6,312 nt of DNA from Spirochaetales bacterium (GCA_021767325.1 JAASTM010000154.1:1-6312), one strand, 5' to 3'. Positions 1 through 5,831 are shown, numbered from the stretch's first letter. Notes: a model not told the origin generated them from the letters alone. Program-made: numbers and translations.

Positions 1-792
1 GGCATTCTGAATGGGTATCCGCATATCAGGATGGCTGATCTGGGCGTAGTAGGAGCCCTCCACCGTTTTTATCAGCGAATGGATGCAGCTCTGCGGATGG
101 ATGAGTACCGAAATTTGGTCCGGATGCAGGTCGAAGAGGTGGTGCGCTTCGATGACTTCCAGGCCCTTGTTGCCCATAGTGGCTGAGTCTATGGTAATTT
201 TGGCTCCCATGTCCCAGGTTGGATGCTTGAGGGCATCCTCTAATGTTATGTCAGCGAAATCCTCGATAGGGGTGTTGCGGAAGGGACCTCCGGAGGCGGT
301 AATAACTACTTTTTCGATCTCCCGCCGGTTTTCTCTACGCAGGAGCTGAAAGAGGGCCGAATGCTCAGAATCGACCGGTAGTATGTGTGCGCCGGTTCGA
401 CGGGCGAGGCTCCGTATGAGTGGACCGGCCATGACGATAGTTTCCTTATTTGCCAGAGCAAGGTCGAATCCACGTTCGAGACTCCATACGGAAGGCATGA
501 GACCGGCTGAACCGGAAATACCATTGATTACGATGTCAGCTTCGGTTTCCTGAATGAGTTGCTTGACCGCCTCCTGCCCCGAGAACCTGATCTGCTTATC
601 ATCAATCCGCCTCCCGCTTACAGCGAGGTTCGGAATATTGTACAGTCTACCGAGCCTGATGAGTTCCTTTACATGTGAATGGCAGGCGGCACCGACTATT
701 TGATAGGCGGGCCCCAGATTGTCCACAACATCGAAACTGTTGATTCCGATTGAGCCGGTTGCTCCGAGTATAATGATCCGTTTTATCGACAT
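1..792 (-). CDS. dxr: 1-deoxy-D-xylulose 5-phosphate reductoisomerase (DXR), C-terminus cut off by window edge
   Basis: This cytosolic enzyme converts 1-deoxy-D-xylulose 5-phosphate to 2-C-methyl-D-erythritol 4-phosphate with NADPH and a divalent metal, the committed step of the MEP isoprenoid pathway. 264 codons are visible without a stop; the family is usually about 380-400 residues, so the last third lies outside the window. Visible marks are the NADPH loop GATGSIG (residues 10-16), ANKET (114-118), the metal-binding DSE (141-143) in PVDSEHSA, ASGGPF (166-171), the substrate-loop HPTWDMG (190-196), DSATMGNKGLE (202-212, with metal ligand E212), and IHPQS (231-235). Gly207 stands where many homologues have Met. 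The ATG is preceded by AGGTG at 5 bases, which overlaps the TAG stop of cdsA, so the start is well placed and translation is likely coupled. The gene shares the isoprenoid route with uppS two genes upstream. Confidence 0.97.
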   Translation of the reverse strand, partial: MSIKRIIILGATGSIGINSFDVVDNLGPAYQIVGAACHSHVKELIRLGRLYNIPNLAVSGRRIDDKQIRFSGQEAVKQLIQETEADIVINGISGSAGLMPSVWSLERGFDLALANKETIVMAGPLIRSLARRTGAHILPVDSEHSALFQLLRRENRREIEKVVITASGGPFRNTPIEDFADITLEDALKHPTWDMGAKITIDSATMGNKGLEVIEAHHLFDLHPDQISVLIHPQSCIHSLIKTVEGSYYAQISHPDMRIPIQNA

Positions 793-800
793 GGCAACAC

Positions 801-1646
801 CTATTTCAGTAATATTGTACCAATATAATAGAAAAACGGTGCACTGAAAAGGAGAGAGTCAATAGAGTCGAGTAGTCCGCCGCGACCGGGCATCAATGAA
901 CCGGAATCTTTTTTTGCCGCCGCCCGCTTGTAAGCCGATTCTATAAGATCGCCGATATCAGCACACAGACCAATCAGTAAGAAATAGGGGATGAGTGCCG
1001 GCAATTCAGCGGCAAACACTTGCGGGGCGAAATAGTAAAAGAGCGAGCCGGCAACTATAGAACCCAGAAAACCGCCGATAAATCCAATTCGGGTTTTTTT
1101 GGGACTAACCGGTACCACCCGCGGTGAGTTTTTTCCGGCTACTATCCCGAACAGGTAGGCGAAGGTGTCATTGCTGAAGTTCAACAGTAGAAAAAGCAGA
1201 ATTGAAAACAGCGGATTCTCAAACTCCAGAAATTTAATGGTAAAAACCATGAAAAAGCCCGGATAAATGAGTGCGCTGATCAAGCCGGTAGTATGCTGGG
1301 TAAAATGTTGGACATGGTCGGGCTTCCAGCGGATCAGCTCGGCAATCAGGATAAAGCCCAAGCCGGCTACCAAGGCTGCATTCAGCAGCGAGAAGCCGGT
1401 ATTCAGAATGAGGGTACCATACACTACAGCTGGCAGCACGGCTGAAAGCAGGGGAACGACCCACGTATAAAAGGGGGCTGCAGTGGGAGCGAACAGCTGG
1501 ATAGTCTCGCGCCCGGCAAGAAAGGTAACCACCACTACTACTACCGCCCAGCCGGCGTGGGAAAACCGGTCGAAGAATATTACAATTCCCAACAGGAGCG
1601 GGAGACCGACTACAAAGAGGAGCAGACGCTGTCCGAAATTACTCAT
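801..1646 (-). CDS. cdsA: Phosphatidate cytidylyltransferase (CDP-diacylglycerol synthase)
   Basis: This integral membrane enzyme joins CTP and phosphatidic acid to give CDP-diacylglycerol, the precursor of bacterial phospholipids. The protein has 281 residues, normal for the family, with many hydrophobic segments (for example residues 7-25, 32-45, 62-81, 86-104, 121-139, 146-170, 187-208, 217-230, 263-280). The family signature is near the C-terminus: KR at 240-241, KD at 246-247, then PGRGG (253-257) and LLDSIDS (258-264). NDTFAY (159-164) and SPKKT (181-185) are the other conserved blocks. Three signature positions differ from the common form: Tyr239 before KR, Arg255 instead of His, and Ser261 instead of Arg; the WEG after KKT is RIG. 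The key aspartates are kept, so it is probably active. The ATG overlaps the uppS stop as ATGA, with only a weak GGCGGT ahead, suggesting translational coupling. Confidence 0.95.
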   Translation of the reverse strand: MSNFGQRLLLFVVGLPLLLGIVIFFDRFSHAGWAVVVVVVTFLAGRETIQLFAPTAAPFYTWVVPLLSAVLPAVVYGTLILNTGFSLLNAALVAGLGFILIAELIRWKPDHVQHFTQHTTGLISALIYPGFFMVFTIKFLEFENPLFSILLFLLLNFSNDTFAYLFGIVAGKNSPRVVPVSPKKTRIGFIGGFLGSIVAGSLFYYFAPQVFAAELPALIPYFLLIGLCADIGDLIESAYKRAAAKKDSGSLMPGRGGLLDSIDSLLFSAPFFYYIGTILLK

Positions 1647-2338
1647 GCAATACCGCCAAACTTTCGCTTTCTTTTCTGATAGTGCTCAACTGCTGCTGCC
1701 AGGTCTTCGTAATCCCAGTCCGGCCACAGTTTCTCTGAAAAATAATACTCCGCATATGCACTTTCCCACAGAAGGAAGTTACTCAGTCGCATCTCGCCGG
1801 CGGTTCGGATTATCAGGTCGGGGTCGGGAACTTCCGGGTTGTCGAGATGCGCACTCACATCGTCAATGGTAATATCACGGTCCTCAGCTGTCTGGGAGCG
1901 CCATTTGTTGACCGCCCGGATTACCTCGTCTCTTCCACCGTAGTTTATTGCCAGCACTGCAGTAATGGCCTCGTATTCCCGTGTTGCTTCCTGTGCGTGG
2001 GCCAGCTCTTTCTGAATCTCTGCAGGCAAACCTTCCAGCGCTCCGGCGTGCAGCACCCTGATTCGATTGCTGTGATAAAAATTGGAATCGCGGCGTAAAT
2101 GCTGACGCAGAAGGCGCATGAGGAAATTGACCTCTTTTTCGGAACGGCTCCAGTTTTCCGTTGAGAACGTGTACAGCGTAATATACGAGACACCCAGCGA
2201 AATTGCCGCTTTAATTACTCTTTTCGCCGCCTCGGTGCCGTTTTTGTGGCCGAATGTGCGGGGTTCTCCGCGCTGTTCGGCCCAACGGCCGTTCCCGTCC
2301 ATGATAATGCCTATATGTCGAGGTATATTGGTAGCCAC
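1643..2338 (-). CDS. uppS: Isoprenyl transferase (undecaprenyl diphosphate synthase)
   Basis: This cis-prenyltransferase extends farnesyl diphosphate with isopentenyl diphosphate to the C55 carrier lipid used in peptidoglycan synthesis; it works at the membrane face. The 231 residues hold all family motifs: MDGNGRW (13-19) with catalytic Asp14, FSTENW (58-63), INYGGRDE (131-138), and DLIIRTAGEMRLSN (174-187) with substrate-binding Arg178 and Arg184. SAYAEYYF (193-200) contains the metal ligand Glu197, and LWPDW (204-208) follows. The start is GTG: no ATG or TTG lies between it and the catalytic motif. GGAGGT, inside the end of frr, lies just upstream. The GTG shares its first base with the last base of the frr TAG stop. 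This places uppS under translational coupling to frr. Exact product length (C55 versus shorter) cannot be read from the sequence. Confidence 0.97.
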   Translation of the reverse strand: MATNIPRHIGIIMDGNGRWAEQRGEPRTFGHKNGTEAAKRVIKAAISLGVSYITLYTFSTENWSRSEKEVNFLMRLLRQHLRRDSNFYHSNRIRVLHAGALEGLPAEIQKELAHAQEATREYEAITAVLAINYGGRDEVIRAVNKWRSQTAEDRDITIDDVSAHLDNPEVPDPDLIIRTAGEMRLSNFLLWESAYAEYYFSEKLWPDWDYEDLAAAVEHYQKRKRKFGGIA

Positions 2339-2892
2339 TATACCTCCATTATCTCCTGTTCTTTGGTCTCGAGCAACGAGTTGATCTCTTCAATATACTT
2401 ATCAGTGAGTTTCTGGATTTCATCGACACCGCGTTTCTCATCATCTTCGCTGATGTCGCCGTTTTTCATCTGCTTTTTGAGGTCGTCATTTGCATCTCTG
2501 CGGATGTTGCGCACGGCAACTTTACTCTGTTCGGCGGTATTCTTGGCGAATTTGACCAGCTCCTTGCGGCGGTCTTCTGTGAGTGGCGGGATCTGAATCC
2601 GGATCACTTTACCGTCGTTGTTCGGATTTACAGACAGCTCTGATTTTTGAATTGCCTTTTCGATTTCGTTGAGAAGACTCTTATCCCACGGCTGTATAAC
2701 TACCAGGCGGGCTTCCGGTACGGAAATTGTAGCAGCTTGATTGAGCGGAGTAGGCTGACCGTAATAATTCACTTTGATGCGCTCAAACAGGGAAGCCGAA
2801 GCCCGGCCGGTGCGCATCGAATTGAACTCGTCTTCGAGAGTCGAAACACTCTTTTTCATTCTGTTTTCAGCATCTTTAATTGTCGCTTGCAT
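2338..2892 (-). CDS. frr: Ribosome recycling factor
   Basis: RRF splits post-termination ribosomes together with EF-G so that subunits can start a new round. The protein has 184 residues, the usual length. The N-terminal helix carries the strongly conserved MRTGRAS (26-32). Domain II runs from about 31 to 104 and includes YYGQPTPLNQ (43-52) and the WD of QPWDKS (67-72). The long C-terminal helices hold PPLTEDRRKELVK (102-114) and the conserved basic stretch RNIRRDAND (128-136). The ATG has a textbook AAGGAG at 7 bases. A 143-base gap with a terminator and two further hairpins separates it from tsf, and pyrH, which lies here in many bacteria, is absent. It leads a gapless unit with uppS, cdsA and dxr. 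No deviation from a normal RRF is visible. Confidence 0.98.
   Translation of the reverse strand: MQATIKDAENRMKKSVSTLEDEFNSMRTGRASASLFERIKVNYYGQPTPLNQAATISVPEARLVVIQPWDKSLLNEIEKAIQKSELSVNPNNDGKVIRIQIPPLTEDRRKELVKFAKNTAEQSKVAVRNIRRDANDDLKKQMKNGDISEDDEKRGVDEIQKLTDKYIEEINSLLETKEQEIMEV
2342..2347 (-). promoter_or_regulatory. Ribosome binding site of uppS inside the frr end
   Basis: GGAGGT encodes the last Glu-Val of frr and lies only 3 bases (ATA) before the GTG of uppS. The short spacing is unusual, but no other start codon precedes the catalytic MDGNGRW motif. Ribosomes finishing frr probably restart here. Confidence 0.7.
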
Positions 2893-2899
2893 ACTTTAT

Positions 2900-2905
2900 C
2901 TCCTT
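2900..2905 (-). promoter_or_regulatory. Ribosome binding site of frr
   Basis: AAGGAG with a 7-base spacer before the ATG is an ideal site, consistent with frr being an independently initiated first gene of the frr-uppS-cdsA-dxr unit. Confidence 0.85.
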
Positions 2906-2922
2906 CTTTAATCTCCTACCAA

Positions 2923-2946
2923 GAAAACAGCCATAAGGCTATTTTC
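2923..2946 (-). repeat. Third hairpin, in the frr leader
   Basis: In the minus-strand reading, GAAAATAGCC and GGCTGTTTTC form a 10-pair stem with one G-U pair and the loop TTAT. The same position is a C-A mismatch if the plus strand is read, which mildly favours a minus-strand RNA. The right arm ends in TTTTCTT, so it could act as a weak, bidirectional-like terminator or attenuator 17 bases ahead of the frr ribosome binding site. Confidence 0.6.
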
Positions 2947-2949
2947 GTC

Positions 2950-2980
2950 GTTTCGATTGCCGCAAAGCGGCATACGAAAC
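2950..2980 (-). repeat. Inverted repeat (second hairpin) between tsf and frr
   Basis: GTTTCG and CGAAAC pair over 6 bases, then a 2 x 2 mismatch (TA/AT in the minus reading), then TGCCGC/GCGGCA pair over 6 bases around a TTT loop. No T-run follows in either direction, so it does not look like a terminator. It lies 5 bases beyond the terminator T-run, upstream of frr. Possible roles are an mRNA stabiliser, a protein operator or a processing site; nothing in the sequence decides. Confidence 0.7.
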
Positions 2981-2981
2981 T

Positions 2982-3019
2982 AATAAAAAGACCGCTCACA
3001 GTGCTTACTGAGAGCGGTC
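2982..3019 (-). terminator. Rho-independent terminator after tsf
   Basis: On the minus strand, GACCGCTC and GAGCGGTC form a perfect 8-base-pair stem. It is continued by a T-T mismatch and a second stem CAGT/ACTG around the loop AAGC. TTTTT follows directly and then ATTA. It lies 16 bases after the tsf stop. The plus-strand reading lacks a proper T-run after the stem, so it works in the gene direction. Confidence 0.92.
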
Positions 3020-3035
3020 GATTTTCAAATGGAAA

Positions 3036-3878
3036 TTATGATTCTTCTCCGACTTTGTAATATACGAAGTCGATGAGTTTCAGTTCTCCGCCAGCCTGTT
3101 TGGCTACTTCCTGCATCTTCTTGGCAACGGTGAGCTTTTCTTCTTTTACAAAGCCCTGGTCAAGCAGGCAGATTTCGGAAAAGTGCTTGTTCAGTTTGCC
3201 TTTTACGATACCGTCCAACACCTTTTCCGGTTTGCCCAGATTCTCAGCCTGCTTGCGGAATATCGATTCCTGCTCCGCTTTATAGGTTTCGTCAACGCTG
3301 TTCCGGTCGAGAAAGGTCGGGTTGAAGGCGGCAATATGCAAAGCACAGTCGAAGGCAAACTCTTTTACCGCTGCGTTTTCGAGTACGCTGGGGGAATCGG
3401 CCTGGAACTTGACCAGTACACCGATGTTGCCTTCGCCGTGAGTGTATTCGCTCACCATTTCATTGTCAGCGATGGGCATGGTGGTGAAACGGCGCAGCTC
3501 CATGTTTTCTTTGATGGTGCTGATAGTATCTTTCACCTTCTCATCGAGCTCGGGGGTCTTTTCGGTCAGGTTCTTCTCGATGATGGTAGAAGCGATATCC
3601 TCACCCAAGGCGATAAAATCTTTGTTTCGAGCTACGAAGTCGGTTTCGCAGGCAAGCTCAACGGCGGCAGCCATAGAATCACTCACCTTGGTAAAGATGC
3701 GTCCCTCATTCGTCGCGCGGCCGCTGCGCTTGGCAGCCGCGGCCAGTCCGAGCTCTTTCAGATATTTCTCGGCTTTCGAAAAGTCGCCTTCAGCTTCTTT
3801 GAGAGCCTTTTTACAATCCAGCATTCCTGCGCCGGTTTTATCGCGCAGTTTTTTTACATCTGCAGCTTTAATTTCCAC
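3036..3878 (-). CDS. tsf: Translation elongation factor Ts
   Basis: EF-Ts is the guanine nucleotide exchange factor that reloads EF-Tu with GTP in the cytosol. The protein has 280 residues, normal for the bacterial form. The N-terminal UBA-like domain (about 1-50) contains LRDKTGAGMLDCKKAL (11-26), and the EF-Tu contact motif TDFVARN sits at 79-85. The core continues with VLVKFQADSP (154-163), HIAAFNP (181-187) and the C-terminal EICLLDQGFVKE (235-246). The start is GTG, supported by AAAGGAG with 6 bases of spacing and by the match of the N-terminus to the family. It lies 25 bases after rpsB, the standard rpsB-tsf pairing, and its TAA stop is followed closely by a rho-independent terminator, so most rpsB-tsf transcripts probably end there. 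Confidence 0.98.
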   Translation of the reverse strand: MEIKAADVKKLRDKTGAGMLDCKKALKEAEGDFSKAEKYLKELGLAAAAKRSGRATNEGRIFTKVSDSMAAAVELACETDFVARNKDFIALGEDIASTIIEKNLTEKTPELDEKVKDTISTIKENMELRRFTTMPIADNEMVSEYTHGEGNIGVLVKFQADSPSVLENAAVKEFAFDCALHIAAFNPTFLDRNSVDETYKAEQESIFRKQAENLGKPEKVLDGIVKGKLNKHFSEICLLDQGFVKEEKLTVAKKMQEVAKQAGGELKLIDFVYYKVGEES

Positions 3879-3884
3879 GCTTAA

Positions 3885-3891
3885 CTCCTTT
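3885..3891 (-). promoter_or_regulatory. Ribosome binding site that fixes the GTG start of tsf
   Basis: AAAGGAG stands 6 bases (TTAAGC) before GTG, in the short gap after the rpsB stop. No ATG lies near the conserved N-terminus of EF-Ts, so this site supports the GTG. Confidence 0.85.
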
Positions 3892-3903
3892 GATATATTT
3901 TAT

Positions 3904-4893
3904 CTACTCTTCGTAAAGTTTGTCGTCTTCTTCAAGCAGCTCTTTTTCTGTCTCTTCGGCCAGAGATTCTTCTTCCTCTTCTGCCGGTTTCTCTGCTTCC
4001 GCCTTGGCTTCGTCGCTTTCCGGGGTATAGTCGGAATACTCCTCGGCGGTAAAGTTGGTTTCACCTTCACCTTCGTCGTTTTGAATTACTTCACCAACAC
4101 TTGCGGTTTCGAAATCCTCGAACTGCTGCTCTTCCTCTTCGCCTTCGCTCTGCTGAGTGCCCTGTTCGACTTCGTCTTCGTCCTGCAGGGTTTCGATAAT
4201 CTGAATACCGATTTCGTTATCAGCATCGATTACTGCATCGGCAATAACTTTCGTGAAGAGAGAAATTGCGCGGATCGCATCGTCGTTCCCGGGGATGGGG
4301 TAATCGATGTCGGTGGGATTACAGTTGGTGTCGACTACCGAGACAATAGGAATTCCCATTCGCTTTGCTTCGGCTACCGCAATTGCCTCTTTGCGGGTGT
4401 CGATGATAAAGATAGCACCGGGCAGTTCTTTCATGTCTTTGATACCGCCCAGGTTCTTCTCTAAGCGCTGGCGTTCTTTGTTGAGGCGTGATACTTCTTT
4501 CTTGGTAAGGCTTTCAAATGTACCATCTATTTCCATCTTCTCGATTTTTTTGAGCCGGTGGATAGATTTCTTGATGGTAGAGAAGTTTGTCAGCATTCCG
4601 CCGAGCCAGCGGTTGCTTACATAGAACATGCCGCAGCGCTGAGCTTCCCGCTCAATGGCCTGCTGGGCCTGTTTTTTGGTTCCGACAAACAGAATGGATT
4701 TGCCGGATTTTACCTGCTCACGAATGAGATCGTATGCTTCTTTGATAGCTGCGATAGTCTTCTGCAGGTCGATGATGTGGATCCCGTTCCGTTCAGCGAA
4801 GATGTACTTCTTCATACGGGGATCCCAGCGTTTGGTCTGGTGTCCGAAATGTACGCCTGATTCGAGCAGGCTTTTCATTGTTACTACAGACAA
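3904..4893 (-). CDS. rpsB: 30S ribosomal protein S2 with long acidic C-terminal extension
   Basis: S2 binds late on the 30S subunit, near S1 and the mRNA exit. Residues 1 to about 236 are a standard S2 core: [17 protein letters not shown] (12-28), NGIHIIDL (36-43), FVGTKKQA (69-76), [11 protein letters not shown] (94-104), the coiled-coil insertion at about 108-150, and [14 protein letters not shown] (163-176). The core ends with ADNEIGIQ (224-231). A tail of 93 residues follows (237-329), with 41 Asp/Glu, four Lys and no Arg; total length 329 compares with about 240-260 in most bacteria. The start is TTG: GAAGGAGG lies 6 bases upstream, and the resulting SVVTMK matches the N-termini of homologues, whereas the ATG five codons later would be too far from the ribosome binding site. 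The 105-base leader contains a candidate promoter and a strong hairpin. Confidence 0.98.
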   Translation of the reverse strand: MSVVTMKSLLESGVHFGHQTKRWDPRMKKYIFAERNGIHIIDLQKTIAAIKEAYDLIREQVKSGKSILFVGTKKQAQQAIEREAQRCGMFYVSNRWLGGMLTNFSTIKKSIHRLKKIEKMEIDGTFESLTKKEVSRLNKERQRLEKNLGGIKDMKELPGAIFIIDTRKEAIAVAEAKRMGIPIVSVVDTNCNPTDIDYPIPGNDDAIRAISLFTKVIADAVIDADNEIGIQIIETLQDEDEVEQGTQQSEGEEEEQQFEDFETASVGEVIQNDEGEGETNFTAEEYSDYTPESDEAKAEAEKPAEEEEESLAEETEKELLEEDDKLYEE

Positions 4894-4899
4894 GCGAGT

Positions 4900-4907
4900 C
4901 CTCCTTC
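4900..4907 (-). promoter_or_regulatory. Ribosome binding site that fixes the TTG start of rpsB
   Basis: GAAGGAGG stands 6 bases before TTG. The first ATG in frame is 21 bases away from it, beyond normal spacing, so the site decides for the TTG start. Confidence 0.85.
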
Positions 4908-4914
4908 AAAATGG

Positions 4915-4960
4915 GACGGTCTGCATCGAGATACAACGTACCTCTTCCCTTGCATCCGTC
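4915..4960 (-). promoter_or_regulatory. Structured 5' leader of rpsB (candidate S2 autoregulatory element)
   Basis: In the minus-strand RNA three helices stack on one axis. GACGG pairs with CCGTC (outer, 5 pairs). TGCA pairs with TGCA (middle, 4 pairs, part of a repeated GATGCA). GAGGTAC pairs with GTATCTC around a GTT loop (inner, 7 pairs with one G-U). Small asymmetric internal loops (A/GA and AGGGAA/GA) separate them. The structure ends 7 bases before the rpsB ribosome binding site. Ribosomal protein S2 is known to control rpsB-tsf through the leader in other bacteria; that this hairpin does so is inference. Confidence 0.5.
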
Positions 4961-4968
4961 TTTCCTTC

Positions 4969-4974
4969 ATCATA
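4969..4974 (-). promoter_or_regulatory. Candidate -10 element of a rpsB promoter
   Basis: TATGAT differs from TATAAT at one base. Transcription would start about 7 bases on, just ahead of the leader hairpin, which makes biological sense. The best -35 candidate (CTTCCA, 17 bases upstream) matches the consensus at only three of six positions, so this is a tentative call. Confidence 0.4.
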
Positions 4975-4998
4975 TTTCTCACCGTAAATGGTGGAAGA

Positions 4999-5595
4999 TT
5001 ACAGGTGTGTGATGTCCAGGACATCTATTCCCTGAGACTGTAACATGCCATAAAAACGGCGAATTGGCAACCCCATGACGTTGAAGAAGCAGCCCTCGAT
5101 CCGGTCGACAAACAGGCTTCCGCGGCCCTGAATTCGGTACCCTCCGGCCGCTCCTTCCCACTCACCGGTATCGAGATACCACTCGATTTCGCGGGCACTG
5201 AGCTGGGCTACATGAATAAGGGTTGTTTCCGCCTCATCGCGAAACTCTTTTTTCGCCCCGTTCCAGAGCGAAAGGGCCGTTATCACGCGGTGAGTTCTGC
5301 CCGACATATGCCGCAGGAAGCTGCGGGCTTCATTTCTAGATGCAGGTTTGCCCAGCACTTTTCCATCCAGATCGATGCAGGTATCCGCGCCGAGCACCAC
5401 TTCTGAGAGGAGCCGCGGGGAGTGCTGCAGTACCGATTCTACCTTTTGCCGGGCCAGGTGCAGCGCCTGGACACGGGGAGGCCGGTTGTCGAAGACTTCT
5501 TCATAGTCGGAGGCAACCACTTCGAATGCTACTCCGATCTTCTGCAGGAGTTCCTGCCGGCGCGGCGAAGTGGAGGCCAGGATTAATCCTTGCAT
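4999..5595 (-). CDS. maf: Maf-family nucleoside triphosphate pyrophosphatase
   Basis: Maf proteins cleave dTTP, UTP or modified nucleotides to the monophosphate and pyrophosphate, and have been linked to septum control and nucleotide-pool cleaning. The chosen start gives 198 residues, normal for the family. Motifs are STSPRR (8-13), Glu33, Lys51, GADT (70-73) with the catalytic Asp71, GKP (82-84), MSGRTHRV (97-104), GGYRIQG (151-157) with Gln156, and VMGLPI (173-178). This pattern fits the dTTPase/UTPase (YhdE-like) branch, though subtype is an inference. In the usual KAG block before the IQG motif the Lys is Ala (GAAGGY). An ATG 24 codons further upstream is open but would overlap the preceding gene; the chosen ATG has AGGAGG at 5 bases and forms TAATG with the upstream stop. 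Confidence 0.95.
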   Translation of the reverse strand: MQGLILASTSPRRQELLQKIGVAFEVVASDYEEVFDNRPPRVQALHLARQKVESVLQHSPRLLSEVVLGADTCIDLDGKVLGKPASRNEARSFLRHMSGRTHRVITALSLWNGAKKEFRDEAETTLIHVAQLSAREIEWYLDTGEWEGAAGGYRIQGRGSLFVDRIEGCFFNVMGLPIRRFYGMLQSQGIDVLDITHL

Positions 5596-5831
5596 TACAA
5601 CCTCCTGAACAGAATAACAGCTCCGATAATACCGAACAGAGTACCCGGGTTCAGATAGAGATAGCATGAGATTACATGCAGATCGAAGCCTACCGGTCCA
5701 ATGGCCAAATCAAGGGGAATGTCCGCCATATGGAGTACACGTTCCAGCAGGTCCCAGGCAAAAGTCCCGATCAGGACCGCCAGTAGCAGCATTCTTAAAA
5801 GGATCGGACGGTTTTTCTTGGTATATTTCAT
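5595..5831 (-). CDS. Small two-helix membrane protein, DUF4321-like
   Basis: I do not know the function. The 78-residue protein has a basic N-terminus (KYTKKNRP, 2-9), a hydrophobic helix at about 10-27, a polar middle segment with two Asp and a Glu, and a second hydrophobic helix at about 60-75 ending in RRL. The positive ends suggest that both termini face the cytoplasm. The C-terminal LNPGTLFGIIGAVILFRRL resembles, from memory, the end of DUF4321 proteins, which I recall near maf in other bacteria; this needs a profile search. The ATG overlaps the stop of the ABC-F gene as ATGA, and the stop overlaps maf as TAATG, so it sits in a coupled three-gene unit. A longer reading from an ATG 16 codons upstream would run over the ABC-F end and was not chosen. 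Confidence 0.8.
   Translation of the reverse strand: MKYTKKNRPILLRMLLLAVLIGTFAWDLLERVLHMADIPLDLAIGPVGFDLHVISCYLYLNPGTLFGIIGAVILFRRL

Noticed and set aside
306..524. Minus-strand open frame of 72 codons inside dxr
   Set aside because: It is in another frame of the same strand as the certain dxr gene and has no independent support.
3183..3884. Plus-strand open frame of 233 codons opposite tsf
   Set aside because: It lies almost exactly over the certain tsf gene on the other strand and shows no family motif.
3442..4464. Plus-strand open frame of 340 codons opposite tsf and rpsB
   Set aside because: It is the shadow of two certain genes. The Phe/Leu-rich stretches are the complement of the GAA/GAG codons of the S2 acidic tail, and there is no recognisable domain.
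4884..4955. A 23-codon minus-strand leader frame (ATG inside the rpsB leader, AAGGA 7 bases before it) ending inside rpsB
   Set aside because: If the candidate promoter is right the binding site would lie at or before the RNA start, and the ATG is buried in the hairpin. The frame has no composition suggesting a peptide. Kept only as a possibility to test by ribosome profiling.
4975..4998. Weak hairpin after maf (CACC and GGTG around ATTTAC) as a terminator
   Set aside because: The clean stem is only 4 pairs and no T-run follows on the minus strand, so maf may read into rpsB.
5596..5667. Longer N-terminus for maf (24 extra codons)
   Set aside because: The added residues do not match the family, they overlap the membrane protein gene, and the inner ATG has a far better ribosome binding site.
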